The notes below the pieces were generated by a model. It made no database searches. It was given only the letters and a program-made list of their open reading frames with translations, and was not told where the DNA came from. A stretch of DNA of 64,000 bases from Siphonodentalium dalli (Eukaryota > Mollusca > Scaphopoda > Gadilida > Siphonodentaliidae): assembly GCA_032622095.1 (NCBI GenBank), contig CP136065.1:20016134-20080133 (forward strand), read 5' to 3'. Shown one piece after another: positions 24,001-32,930 of the stretch. The translations under genes and the position numbers were made by a program. Each line of letters starts with the position of its first letter. Within the stretch, counting starts at the first letter, position 1.

Positions 24001-27000
24001 TAAACAAAACCGTAACTTTTATGTGAACCTGACAAATGAATGCAAAGAGACTACATATTTCTATATGTATCTTACCTGTGACTTTAATCAATGGATTCGT
24101 CCTCAACTCCTTTACAATCAGTTGGTGAGCTTCTTCTTCAGCGCTGTCCAAGAACCTTATTCTGCTGCTCCATGATAGCACAAAGCCCATCTGATTGAAC
24201 CTTGTCAAACTCTGAAAATTAGTTCAAAGAATATTTTTATTCAGAATTGAAAAAGTCACACACATAATTAATACACATGGTAAAACACATCTGTTTATTC
24301 GGAATTATGATTGGATATCAAGCCAGAAGGATTACTAGTATGTGTAGTTCACCCCACAAAATCTCTGAAAATTAATAATAATGACAACTTAATGTGGTGA
24401 GTCTCTAGCAATAAGATAACCTGACAGTTATAATGTGTGTAGTTATAGAACTACTAGGTATGAGGAAATCTATCCGCCAAAGTAGAGAACGGCTACCAGT
24501 TTGGCTCTCAATTTCAATTTGTTTATTCTATTCAACCTGAAAATACTGAAATGAAGTCTTGTTTCTGTTTGAATTTAATTTAACCATTTCATGACAGGAG
24601 CTGCGCTGGTGCAGCATTAAATATCCTGTGCCAGTATATTTTCTTATATATAGGAGTCACCCACAGGGAGTCTCGCATATACATGTATAAGAGATTGCAC
24701 TGGCTTATGAGGTCAAGGTAAGTATTGTTAGACCAATGTAGTATTGTTCTCTTTTATAAATGTGAGGCTCCATATGGGAGACTCGCATATATAAGAAAAT
24801 GCATTGACACAGGGTTTTCACAAAATTTGAGGAAGCTCTGTTCATGGAAGGGTTAAACAGTGTTATTCCAACAATAACAATATGTACATATTATCAGGAG
24901 GCATTCAAGCAAAGCACAACGAATCAAGTCAAGTAAACTTGTTTGAATTTTGTGATACATGTACCGGTAAGTAATTCAAACTCAGATACTCAGAACAACT
25001 GGTTATATCTCTATTAATGCATAAGGTCCACATCGATGAAGTCAAGAAAAATTATATAATGCGAAAATACATGTAAATGAAGTTTCACATGTACATTAAT
25101 TTACATGTATAATACATGCTTCATGAACATTTGGACAAAAATCAAAACAATACAACAAATACCCTGGTGCTGTGATGATTTACATGTATGTCTTTCCCTT
25201 AAAAACTAAATTTGCTTAATCCTTACCTCGCCATTGTCTCCATGCCAATATATTAGACAACAGCTGACATCATCAATGACAATTATGACATGCTGACATG
25301 CTGACATGCTGTTGAAAAATAAGCGTTGAACTTGTATTGAAACATAAAATGAAAACTGATACAAAATGTGAAATAAAAAGGTGAAAGATATTGAAACAAA
25401 TAAGAACATAACACAATTAAACATAACTTGAAATTAACACAACTAAACTTTAAAGTGATGTGAAAGAAACACTCCGGTACTAGTATGGTGATCAAATAGA
25501 AATGGAGAATAATCTTGTTCAAAGTAGTTATTTTTACAAATATTGACCACACACACCGTCATTCTTATATATTTAATTAAATGCAGTGACTGTCGATTTG
25601 CTTGAGATTTTCGGTGATGTTAGTAGAATGTTAGTAGAATGCTACACTCCTCCAGTTGGCATAGCACCTGAATAGTGAATACTATAACTTATCAGTTCCA
25701 TGCACCTGAACAAGTACATAATATGTCTTTAAGGTGAAAAAAGAGGTAAACAAATGAATAACAAAGAGTAAATATTTACTCAATTACAATAAATTTTGAG
25801 TTGCCAATTTGATTTGAATCCATTTTACATAATTTTTGCCCTAGTACACACAGTAAATAATTGTTTTTAATTAGTTTATATTCAAAATTTAATTTAATTT
25901 GTGAATCTCACCCCCCAAGTCTATTTCATCAACAGTAAACCACCTGATTCGCAAGGCCCTAGACTGAGAAGACTGTCAGAATCATATGATTTTGCCAGTT
26001 ACTCATGTTACTGAGAATTTCAGAGGTGATATTTCATCTAAGGAAGGTATATTATATAAGCATTGCTGAGGTTCTTAGTCCATGCATCAAATTTTAAATA
26101 AATTTGAAGTAAATATAAATAATATAGAAACTAGGAACCTAATTTAAAAAAATTATTTACCCTTTCATCCAGACCACCTTTGATCGCTATTGCAGTCATC
26201 AATCTTTGAAACGCAGAAAGATTGTTGTAGCGCTTGTGCATGAGGATGCCGTAACATGCAGCGAGAGGAAGTATCATTGTTTTATCAAACTTTTTGAATA
26301 GTGGAAGCCCAACAGCACAAAGGACATCAATAAGTTGTGGTAATCTGCAAAATTCCAGAAAATATATGTCACAATCTTTCAAATATGTAGATGAAATCAT
26401 ATACTAGTAACAGTAACATAATAGCTTATCAGTGAATTAAAAAGACCATTCTCAAATTAAATGTAGTAATTACACAATTCTCACATTCCAGGAATCAAGA
26501 TTTTATTTCTGAATAGATCAATTGTTGGCATGTACTGAAATAAAACAAATGGTCAAACAAATTGAAACAATACTTGATACCACTGTTACATTGACCTTAT
26601 ACTACTATTAAAACACCAAGCCAGAGGCAATAAGAAGAAAAAATTGAATTTTATTCTATATTAGTATTATGTATAAGTAATGTGATGACCAAATAAAACG
26701 GCTTGGCATTTGGCATTTTATAAAAATTAAATAAAACTCCCATCAGCTTTTATCCAGACTTTGGACCGGCAGACTTAAAAAGTGAGGCAGCTTTAAAGTT
26801 GAAATTTTGTGGGCAGCTTTAAAGTTGAAATTTTGTACTTACCTTTCAAGTATCTCTTGTACGATCTTAACTAAGAAGTCATCAACTGCAGCCTCCAGAA
26901 TTTTGACTGGTCTGAATGTTAAAAGAATGGAAGAAAGTGGTATGGCTCTTGACGTTAAAGCTGAACTTTGGCTTCTGATGTCATTTAACAATGGATTATT

Positions 27001-27672
27001 TGATGAATTTAGAAGCCGGTCATTTATAACTGAAATGATATCATCTGGATCAGATATTTTATTTGCCACAGTGACTGGCAGCTGCTTCTTGCGTCCAGGT
27101 AGAGGTGAAATATAACAATGATCTGCTCCGGTTTTCTGCATGTTTTCTTTCCCAATTGGAGTTGTACAGCTGTTCACTGATGGCCGAGCAGAAGGAGGGC
27201 TCATCAATTCTCTGTCAGTAAATGGAGTTGCAATATGTGAATTTGCCTTATTTGGTGTTGTGTCAATTCTTGCAAATGGGAGCCGACTTGGCTTTAACAT
27301 CTTCCTTGATACACCAGTAACAGGGGTACACTGGGCATTTATAGTCACAGATTTTGGAGTTCTGGGTGAAAATATTGCACCTCTTTTGGTACGAGTATGA
27401 GATAAGTTGACATATGTGTCGACACTGGACCTCAATTCTGTGAGAAACGTGAATGTTTTCAAAACTGCACCATGACACGCACGGCAAATAGTAGAATCAG
27501 GCGTACATAAACTGTCCATATGACTGTCATTATTTACTAGTAGGCGGAGATTATTAATGAAGCCTTCCGATTTACATTTCCGACCTTCTAATGAGTATTT
27601 GGTGTGAAAATTCTTACCAAAACAAACAAAACATTCGACTTTCAACAATTTTTGCGGAGTTGTTGCCGCCAT
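19952..27672 (-). CDS. DUF6589 protein with N-terminal ZAD-like zinc finger, six exons
   Basis: I assemble six minus-strand exons: 27672-26843, 26344-26161, 24211-24076, 23437-23003, 22246-22071 and about 21062-19952. Phases agree at every junction. The product is about 950 residues. The N-terminus has a CxxC...CxxC pair like a ZAD or THAP-adjacent finger, then a basic Ser/Pro-rich linker. The rest is the uncharacterised DUF6589 domain, known from fungi and many aquatic invertebrates. Conserved-looking sites are GDNLD (exon 4), GGDQLT (exon 5) and an acidic DLVQEH (exon 6). I read these as a possible D-D-E RNase H-like centre, hence a transposase-type enzyme; that is inference. The last exon has a frameshift, so this copy may be inactive. 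It converges on the RecQ-like helicase. Confidence 0.85.
21180..21750. repeat. RTE-like tandem repeat with terminal hairpin (DUF6589 intron 5)
   Basis: Two units of about 165 bases (from about 21377 and 21541) share TTAATAA.TCCGT, CATCTATATACATGTTGCACAT, and AAATCTGTAGGAGGAG.TGATTACACCATGAAG. They end with GTGACGGACGGACCCC and a palindrome, GTCCCCGAAAA paired with TTTTCGGGGGAC, at 21720-21747. Confidence 0.65.
21825..22056. mobile_element. TTAA hairpin MITE, family 3, in DUF6589 intron 5
   Basis: The left end is TTTATCCCTTCCATCCATG (TTAA changed to TTAT) and the right edge lies near GAATTAA. Inside are CCAATGCATTCTGTTATATA and TATATAAGAGAATG hairpin blocks and an ATTTACCTTGACC spacer. Intron 5 therefore holds two kinds of repeat. 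Confidence 0.65.
22071..22246 (-). CDS. DUF6589 gene exon 5 (GGDQLT motif)
   Basis: This 176-nt exon has no Met and is found from its splice sites: acceptor GTTTTTGCAG and donor CTGCAG|GTAATG. It encodes N-T-E-V-L-R-D-I-R-V-P-V then GGDQLTRVRLQESKLLRS, and E-K-R-Y-D-D-L-C-P-F-I-T-E-L-W-H-V-K. The GGDQLT and following R/E residues are the best-conserved-looking part of the DUF6589 domain. Phase 1 in, phase 0 out. Confidence 0.85.
22336..22356. repeat. Hairpin motif shared with the DUF6589 promoter
   Basis: AGTCAGAAAGGAAGTATGACT here is identical to 27747-27767. With its flanks (CATAGTCA and TGACTATG) it forms a perfect 8-base stem. It lies in intron 4 of the DUF6589 gene. Confidence 0.6.
22600..22960. 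repeat. G/C-tract dispersed repeat (DUF6589 intron 4)
   Basis: A G run (22621-22636) and a C run (22725-22736) flank text such as CCTTGAACCAGACCAAACTCC and AATTCCATTTGCACCCC. A tandem CATCAAAC.TGGAAATTTC segment follows. Relatives occur at 42.5-44.7, 47.3-48.1 and 54.6-55.0 kb. Confidence 0.7.
23003..23437 (-). CDS. DUF6589 gene exon 4 (GDNLD motif)
   Basis: This is a 435-nt exon with acceptor TTTTATTTTGCAG and donor TATG|GTGAGG, phase 1 at both ends. It opens G-D-N-L-D-V-F-V-H-T and continues with R-N-R-D-L-H-L-F, the region I take as the first acidic site of the domain. The end is helical: a C-L-Q-I-L-D-A-Y-V-K-Q-L-Q-E-L-Y segment. Confidence 0.87.
23645..23920 (-). repeat. Intronic tandem repeat, sense copy in the DUF6589 gene
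   Basis: About five units of roughly 55 bases carry CTATTTACATATTTAAA and GAACAGAGCCTCCGGCC-type text on the plus strand. This is the reverse complement of the array in helicase intron 1 (15070-15350). Relative to transcription, both genes carry it in the same sense. Confidence 0.75.
24076..24211 (-). CDS. DUF6589 gene exon 3
   Basis: This 136-nt exon has acceptor CTAATTTTCAG and donor ACAG|GTAAGA. It starts in phase 0 directly after the GGLDER end of exon 2, with S-L-T-R-F-N-Q-M-G-F-V-L-S-W-S-S, then an acidic helix with E-E-E-A-H-Q-L-I-V. The phase 1 end joins exon 4. Confidence 0.83.
24580..24856. mobile_element. TTAA hairpin MITE, family 3, in DUF6589 intron 2
   Basis: The left end is TTAACCATTTCATGA and the right end is TTCATGGAAGGGTTAA, with TTAA at both edges. 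Two hairpin blocks surround a GAGGTCAAGGTAAGTATTGTTAG spacer (shared in short form by the other copies). The rest of intron 2, to 26160, is AT-rich without a further recognised exon. Confidence 0.75.
26161..26344 (-). CDS. DUF6589 gene exon 2
   Basis: This 184-nt exon has acceptor GGAATTTTGCAG and donor AAAGG|GTAAAT. It encodes L-P-Q-L-I-D-V-L-C-A-V-G-L-P-L-F and, further on, L-P-L-A-A-C-Y-G-I-L-M-H-K-R and F-Q-R-L-M-T-A-I-A-I-K-G-G-L-D-E-R. The last segment matches the usual start of the DUF6589 region. Ends in phase 0. Confidence 0.83.
26789..26837. repeat. 24-base tandem duplication beside the exon 1 donor
   Basis: GCAGCTTTAAAGTTGAAATT followed by TTGT occurs twice, separated by GG. The second copy ends two bases before ACTTACC, the exon 1 splice donor read on the minus strand. 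The splice site itself is intact. Confidence 0.85.
26843..27672 (-). CDS. DUF6589 gene exon 1 (zinc finger and linker)
   Basis: The ATG at 27672 follows the minus-strand sequence ACAAAATGGCGGC, a common animal start context. Residues 14-17 (CFVC) and a second CRAC pair near 64-67 frame about 50 residues with hydrophobic helices, the layout of a ZAD-like zinc finger. After that the protein is Ser/Thr/Pro-rich and basic (for example SPRTPKS, GRKKQLP) and probably nuclear and DNA-binding. The donor is AAAG|GTAAGT. Confidence 0.85.
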
Positions 27673-27746
27673 TTTGTCGGGAAAACCAAAAGCTAAATAT
27701 AGAAAGCCGAACTTTTTTTAAAAGCTGGTTCCCAGCCGGTGACAGA

Positions 27747-27767
27747 GTCAGAAAGGAAGTATGACTG
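27747..27767 (-). promoter_or_regulatory. Possible promoter element of the DUF6589 gene
   Basis: On the sense strand the motif reads AGTCATACTTCCTTTCTGACT, about 75 bases upstream of the start codon. It contains an ETS-type ACTTCC core and is identical to 22336-22356 in intron 4. Function is inferred from position only. Confidence 0.35.
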
Positions 27768-27802
27768 GTGCGCTCTGGGAGAGAGGCCTGGTATAGGCTG
27801 AG

Positions 27803-27822
27803 CTCATGAATATATTCATGAG
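27803..27822. repeat. Perfect 20-base palindrome
   Basis: CTCATGAATATATTCATGAG is its own reverse complement. It lies about 130 bases upstream of the DUF6589 start codon and could be a dimer-binding site or a module edge. Confidence 0.6.
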
Positions 27823-29260
27823 ATGCGGTTGACACGTGATATTTTCGATTGAGAATTTATTTACGATTTGTATTGCTACGGTAAGATCATCATTTTTATC
27901 TACAATTTATATTTGATTACATCTATTTATATCGATAATCAATAAGTTACACCATTAGTGTTTCAATATACAACAGTGACAGTGTTTATTGATTTCGGGA
28001 ATGATATGAAAAGTGTGTTTAATTGTGACCAGTTACCTGTTTTCGACTCGGGGTCCGTGACTACCCGCCCCCGAGACAACCCGCCCCTTTCTCTCCGAGA
28101 TAACCCGCCCCCGGACAACCCGCCCCCTAAAATCAATTAGCGGTAATCAGTGGCCAATTAGGAGGTGTGAGGGGATTATGAGATGTTTGTTTAAGGGGAT
28201 GGCAAAGTCTGTTTCATAACAAATGTCTGGAAACGGGCTGACAAAATTGGTATTTTTCACATAAAAGCAGACAGAAATAGATATAACAACATAGAGATAA
28301 TATATAGAGCATATATCGTTAAAGGAGGTGCCACGAATAGATGTGAGCTAAAAAGCTTTTTGTACCAGACAAATGACTTTGAAACAGAGTATATCTGCAA
28401 TATTATGGCATTGTTTTGGCATTCAAATGTGAAAAACTATAACTTCAACAGTATCGTTAGGCAGCCCATTATGATAAGTGACATACCGTTAAGAGCCAAG
28501 GAGCTATGCTTTAGATTAATGTTCACTGTATCGTTTGAAAAACGTCCGCTAAAACGTGTCAGTTTTTCTTGGGAGCCAGGAGCCATATTTCTATTGTAAA
28601 CACATGTTCATGATGTTGTTGTCATTTTTTAATTCGCCACAGGTACATGAAAATGACCAGAAAAGCAATTCGATCCTGCAATCGGGCAAGTTTATGATAT
28701 GAAATCAATGCTTTCAGTTTATTTAAGTTGTTGGAATTAATTTAGTTGCTTGATTACCCACGATTTATGAAGTTTTATGCTGTTTACAGGTGGAAATGTT
28801 GATATTTTATTTTTAGAATTACCAGTCTATAGTCGAAAGCGAGATTACAAGATGTCGTATTATTACGCAAATCACATAAATAGAAAACTTACATGTTTCA
28901 GAATATTGTATTATTCTAAAATCAAATAGCCTATATAAAAACATATTTATGAATAGGAAAGTACCGTATTCCGACGAAATATGTCATATTTTACGACGGA
29001 CTCCTTGTGCGAGTTCACTTCCGGTCAATTCTATTTTGGTGCACTTGGAGAAAAAGATTGTGGAGAAAAATACGTTTAATAACATTTGAATGTAAATTAA
29101 TCGAGAAATTGTCGGTTATCAGGTACAATCATATAGCTTATAACCCATATATATTGATGGGCATAATCAAAAGCTTGATCCCATGCGCGATTGTCTATAC
29201 TGATCGATTTCCATTCGTAATCGTATTCTAGTATTGACGGATGGGTTTGTTTGTAATCAT

Positions 29261-30721
29261 GGCCGCCCCCCGGTTCTACTATACGCAGCAAGTCCCTGGA
29301 TATGCAGCAAGTCCCCGGTAAACGCAGCAAGTCCCTGGTAAATGCAGCAAGTCCCTCACACCTAAGGTGGATTACGGCGGATTAGTCATGCGTGTTTACA
29401 CAACGATATGTTTAATCAGTGGAGGTGCTGATTACAAAGGGCTTTAATCAAAGGGCTTTAATTTGATCGTAATACTGATAGATTATTGAAGTGAATTGGA
29501 TTGAATTGTGGGACTGAATCATTGAATGATAAAATTAAGAGTTGGATTTTTTTTAGATGTTTTTGTTGGTAAATGCAAACAAGTAACATGAGAATAGTAG
29601 AATAGCAACAAAAGAAAAATAGAGCACAGTTTTATAAATATACATATATAGCAGTGAGCTGAAAGAAAAGTTTATTAGAATAAATTGTATATATATGTGG
29701 CCAGTAAGGATGGGTAAAAACCAAGATATTGAGGCATTCGTTTGGGAAGATTTTTATTGAATAAAAAAATATTTGGATACATGTATCTGCTGTTGTTTGG
29801 TTGAAGATGTTGGTAGTGCAATCTCGTAGGTTGTAAGTAGAAGACGTTCGGACTGAACTGCTGCTTCAATCGCTGGCATGTCATTCCTACTGGATGACTC
29901 GTGCAGCCTGGAAAATAGGGTAACATATCGTGAATATTTTACAATAATGTCAATGAAACATCAGTGAAATAAACGCTCTTTATTTAAATCATAGCAGGAA
30001 TAGACTAACAAATAAACGCTAATTACTAACATAGTTATGCTTTTATAATAAGGTCAATATTATATTTTTAAATAAACGCTCTTTATTTAAATCATAGCCT
30101 CACGCGGCAGGAATAGACTAACAAATAAACGCTAATTACTATAAATAACATAGTTAATGCTTTTATAATAATGTCAAATATTATTAGGTGTAAAATGTTC
30201 ACACATTAGTGATGTAAACGCTCTTTATTTATACCATATAAGGAATTGACTAACTAGCAAATATTACTAACCTATTTAATGCTTTTAACACATCATATGC
30301 ACCGTTGCTGTCGAAAGAACACGATTTACAGTAAAACGTGATGTAACTGTGTTTACACAGTGAAAACAGGAATATCACAAAGAAATATAAAGCATATTAA
30401 TTAAATTATATTAAATAGTGAGTAGAATAAAAGAAATAGCAACTTAATAAAACTTAGAAAAACTTTTATTTCATATATTAAAATCTACAAATACCCATCT
30501 TAAATAATTATAAAGGGATACAGATTTCCAATCAACTCTAATCAACTGCCACAGACCATAAATCAAATGGATAATAAAACACTGATTAAACTCATCAACA
30601 ACTCCACTAATCCATCCTAATTTAGAGGGACTTGCTGCATTTACCAGGGACTTGCTGCGTTTACGGGGACTTGCTGCATATCCAGGGACTTGCTGCGTAT
30701 AGTAGGATCCGCCGCCCCCAC
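29261..30721. mobile_element. Foldback element with reiterated ends
   Basis: Each end carries four tandem copies of a roughly 20-base unit with the core GCAGCAAGTCCC (left 29275-29356; right, inverted, 30625-30705). The arms match almost base for base, including the order of unit variants. Outside each is a GGCCGCCCCC-like stretch. Subrepeated inverted ends are the hallmark of foldback-type elements. No transposase is seen inside. Confidence 0.75.
29960..30300. repeat. Three tandem units with AAACGCTCTTTATT
   Basis: Units near 29960, 30065 and 30205 share AAACGCTCTTTATTTAAA, AGGAAT.GACTAAC and ATGCTTTTATAATAA. AAACGCTCTTTATTAG and ACGCTCTTTTTG also occur at 6746 and 6786. Confidence 0.75.
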
Positions 30722-31352
30722 ATGGCATGTGTATCGGCTATCGCAAAATAATGTTAGGATATTATGGTCTCCCATACCAAGAAAAATAGTTCCTAAGAAT
30801 GTAAACAATGCAAATGGAGGACATTTTGCCATTATTCAGGATGACAGTACTATTTTCACAGGCAGGGTATTTGGGAAAGTTCTTGTTTTTTTCCTCAAAA
30901 TGATGTCTCCTTGTCTCTAGCCATATTCTTATAGGACCATTTTGACTGTTCAGTTTGTGCAAAAAGTTAACCATTGGAACTGGAGAAACGCCGTTTGGGG
31001 ACATGATTTTTTTGTCACTCTACCGCAAGTAAATTCTAACAGCTAAAATTTCTCTACTAATAACAAGATCTTTGTTTATTATTGAGTATTATGTGTGAAA
31101 AATATGAAGTTGATCCATTATATGGCCGGTGAGTAATTATTTATCATCTGGAGGTAGGGTGCAATCCGCGGTGGCCATCTTGACCAAACTTTGCCACCCC
31201 CTTAACGAAACTGGGTTGTCCTTTATAGATTTTTATTTGATGTAACAACACGGGCAACAATAAAGACACATGTAATAAAATATAACTTATGAACACAAAA
31301 ATGCATCAACGATAATATGTTTATTTATTACGAAGTTTAATGAACAAAATTT

Positions 31353-31550
31353 TTAAACGGAATGAACGGGCTGGATGGTGTATCTTGGTCGGGACTCTGT
31401 GTCGAGATCTGCCGAGGTGACTCTGGTCGTCACCGTCTGGGCCTCCTCCAGTGTCACATAGTCACTGTTGCCAGCGGCCACACAGGCACACACATCACAA
31501 TCAACGGCATGTTGCTTCGATCGCACCTCCAAATCGCAGTGAATGCGGGA
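31353..31550 (-). CDS. Possible captured terminal exon
   Basis: The minus-strand frame ends at 31353 with I-Q-P-V-H-S-V-stop and contains C-D-V-C-A-C-V-A-A-G-N then S-D-Y-V-T-L-E-E-A-Q. It is GC-richer and more codon-like than its surroundings, and AATAAATAAA follows on the same strand at 31318-31330. SDYVTL fits the ITIM form S-x-Y-x-x-L. No good acceptor is found and the inverted end of the surrounding element interrupts it upstream. It may be a gene fragment picked up by the element. Confidence 0.3.
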   Translation of the reverse strand, partial: SRIHCDLEVRSKQHAVDCDVCACVAAGNSDYVTLEEAQTVTTRVTSADLDTESRPRYTIQPVHSV

Positions 31551-31956
31551 CAACCCGCCCCGAAAACAGCAGAGGGGCGGGTTGTCTCGGGGGCGGGTAG
31601 TTTCAAGCATGTGGAGTTTGTTTTTTATTCATAGGCGAAAAAGTTGCTGGCCCATAATGTATATTTAGATGTTGATTTCTCAGCAACACTCAGACCATTA
31701 TTTTGACACAAAAAATTCCACGATGGGCCGATGGGTGCATTTTTTCTGTGACATTTTGTGACTATTTCTGTTTATGAAACTGAAAGGTCAATCAATCATG
31801 ATTCATATGTTGATTTTTTAGCATTGATACAGTTAAAATTAAGAATGTCTTTCTTGTGTGTAATCAATTTTTATTAATTTCATTTAGAATGGAGCGAATA
31901 CCAAGTTTTATACCGAATGATGAAAATAAGCCGGCGCTGTCATCAATGTCTACATG

Positions 31957-32453
31957 TAGATCAAAACGCTCAATGGAATTTTCAACACCGACCCGACAAA
32001 TACCTCTACTAGTACAGGATTCAAAGCGCCACAATTTTATGGTTTGTTTTATAAGCTACCGGTATATATGATCTATTTTGTCACATGTAATTAGTACATA
32101 GTATTAGTACATGCATTGGCCGGGGGGGGGGGGTTCTACTCAAATTTGTTTGTTTTTTAATGCCAGCTTTATATCAGTTTCTACAGCACATTGGTGAGTG
32201 CACCTCAGTTTACACTCAGGGGATTGTCAGTTCGAATCTGACTGGAGACCGCTGGTGTTCTAAATATGAACTTTAGATTGCATGATTATTATGAGAAATT
32301 ATTATAATATTATATTTTACTTTACATGAGATAAAATAGATCATATATACCGGTAGCCTATTAAACTAAACATAACATTGTGGCACTTTGAATCCTGTAC
32401 TGTAGAGGTGTTTGTCGGGTCGGTGTTGAAAATTCCCTTGATCGTTTTGATCT
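31957..32453. repeat. Long inverted repeat with exon-like arms
   Basis: Arms of about 133 bases (31957-32089 and 32322-32453) are near-perfect inverted copies around a 230-base spacer holding a G run (32119-32131). The left arm continues an open frame from 31889 (an acceptor-like TTTCATTTAG precedes it) through R-S-M-E-F-S-T-P-T-R-Q. The right arm repeats the same coding-like text backwards. Confidence 0.75.
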
Positions 32454-32459
32454 AGATCG

Positions 32460-32930
32460 ATAACCATGGAAATTGTATATATATGTGGAGGAGACGTCCC
32501 TTTAATCAAATATACTAGAGCTCCAGGGTGGAGACACATTCATGGGATGCTGATATGCATTTGGAAGTATGTTTTTTCTTCAATTTTCAAGTCTATATAC
32601 ATGTAGGCCTACCATATGAGGGAAGAAGGCCCCCAGTAACCACGAATTCCCTTTTTGTGACCATGGACATGCTATATATCTGTGCAGGAGATGTCCATTT
32701 AGTAGGCATTTACTGAATTTTTTTTACAGCTCCAGTTTGAGACACACATTCAAAGGAGAGGGAGGGATGCTGATGATATGAAAATAGGGGTTTCTACCCA
32801 ATTTTAAGTCAACAAGTACACCATAGGAGGGAAGAAAGGCCCCAAGGACCCCTAATTCCCTTCTTATGACCATGGAAATTGTATATATCTGTTCACGAGA
32901 TGTCCCTTTAATCAATTATACTAGAACTTA
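32460..32930. repeat. Tandem array of about 205-base units
   Basis: Two and a half units share AACCATGGA.AT.GTATATAT, AGATGTCC.TTTA, GAGCTCCAG and GGGAAGAAGGCCCC. No coding content. From 32931 to 35600 I see no gene; there are short C and A tracts and an ordinary AT-rich background. Confidence 0.75.

Larger units (their letters stand above)
28060..31601. mobile_element. GC-ended inverted-repeat element, 3.5 kb
   Basis: The left end (28060-28088) begins ACTACCCGCCCCCGAGACAA and is matched over 29 bases in inverted orientation at 31573-31601. Further ACAACCCGCCCC units are reiterated just inside both ends. I see no clear target-site duplication, so the superfamily is open. It contains a nested foldback element (29261-30721), a small tandem array and an exon-like segment (31353-31550). 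The first kilobase inside (28140-29260) has no recognised gene. Confidence 0.7.

Noticed and set aside
25254-25288. 35-base exon candidate with strong GAG|GTAAGG donor in DUF6589 intron 2
   Set aside because: Exons 2 and 3 join directly in phase and continue the domain; inserting 35 bases would break the frame.
32185-32250. tRNA-like text (GTTCGAATC B-box-like phrase)
   Set aside because: No matching A box at the right distance and no cloverleaf could be drawn. It could be a decayed tRNA-derived SINE at most.
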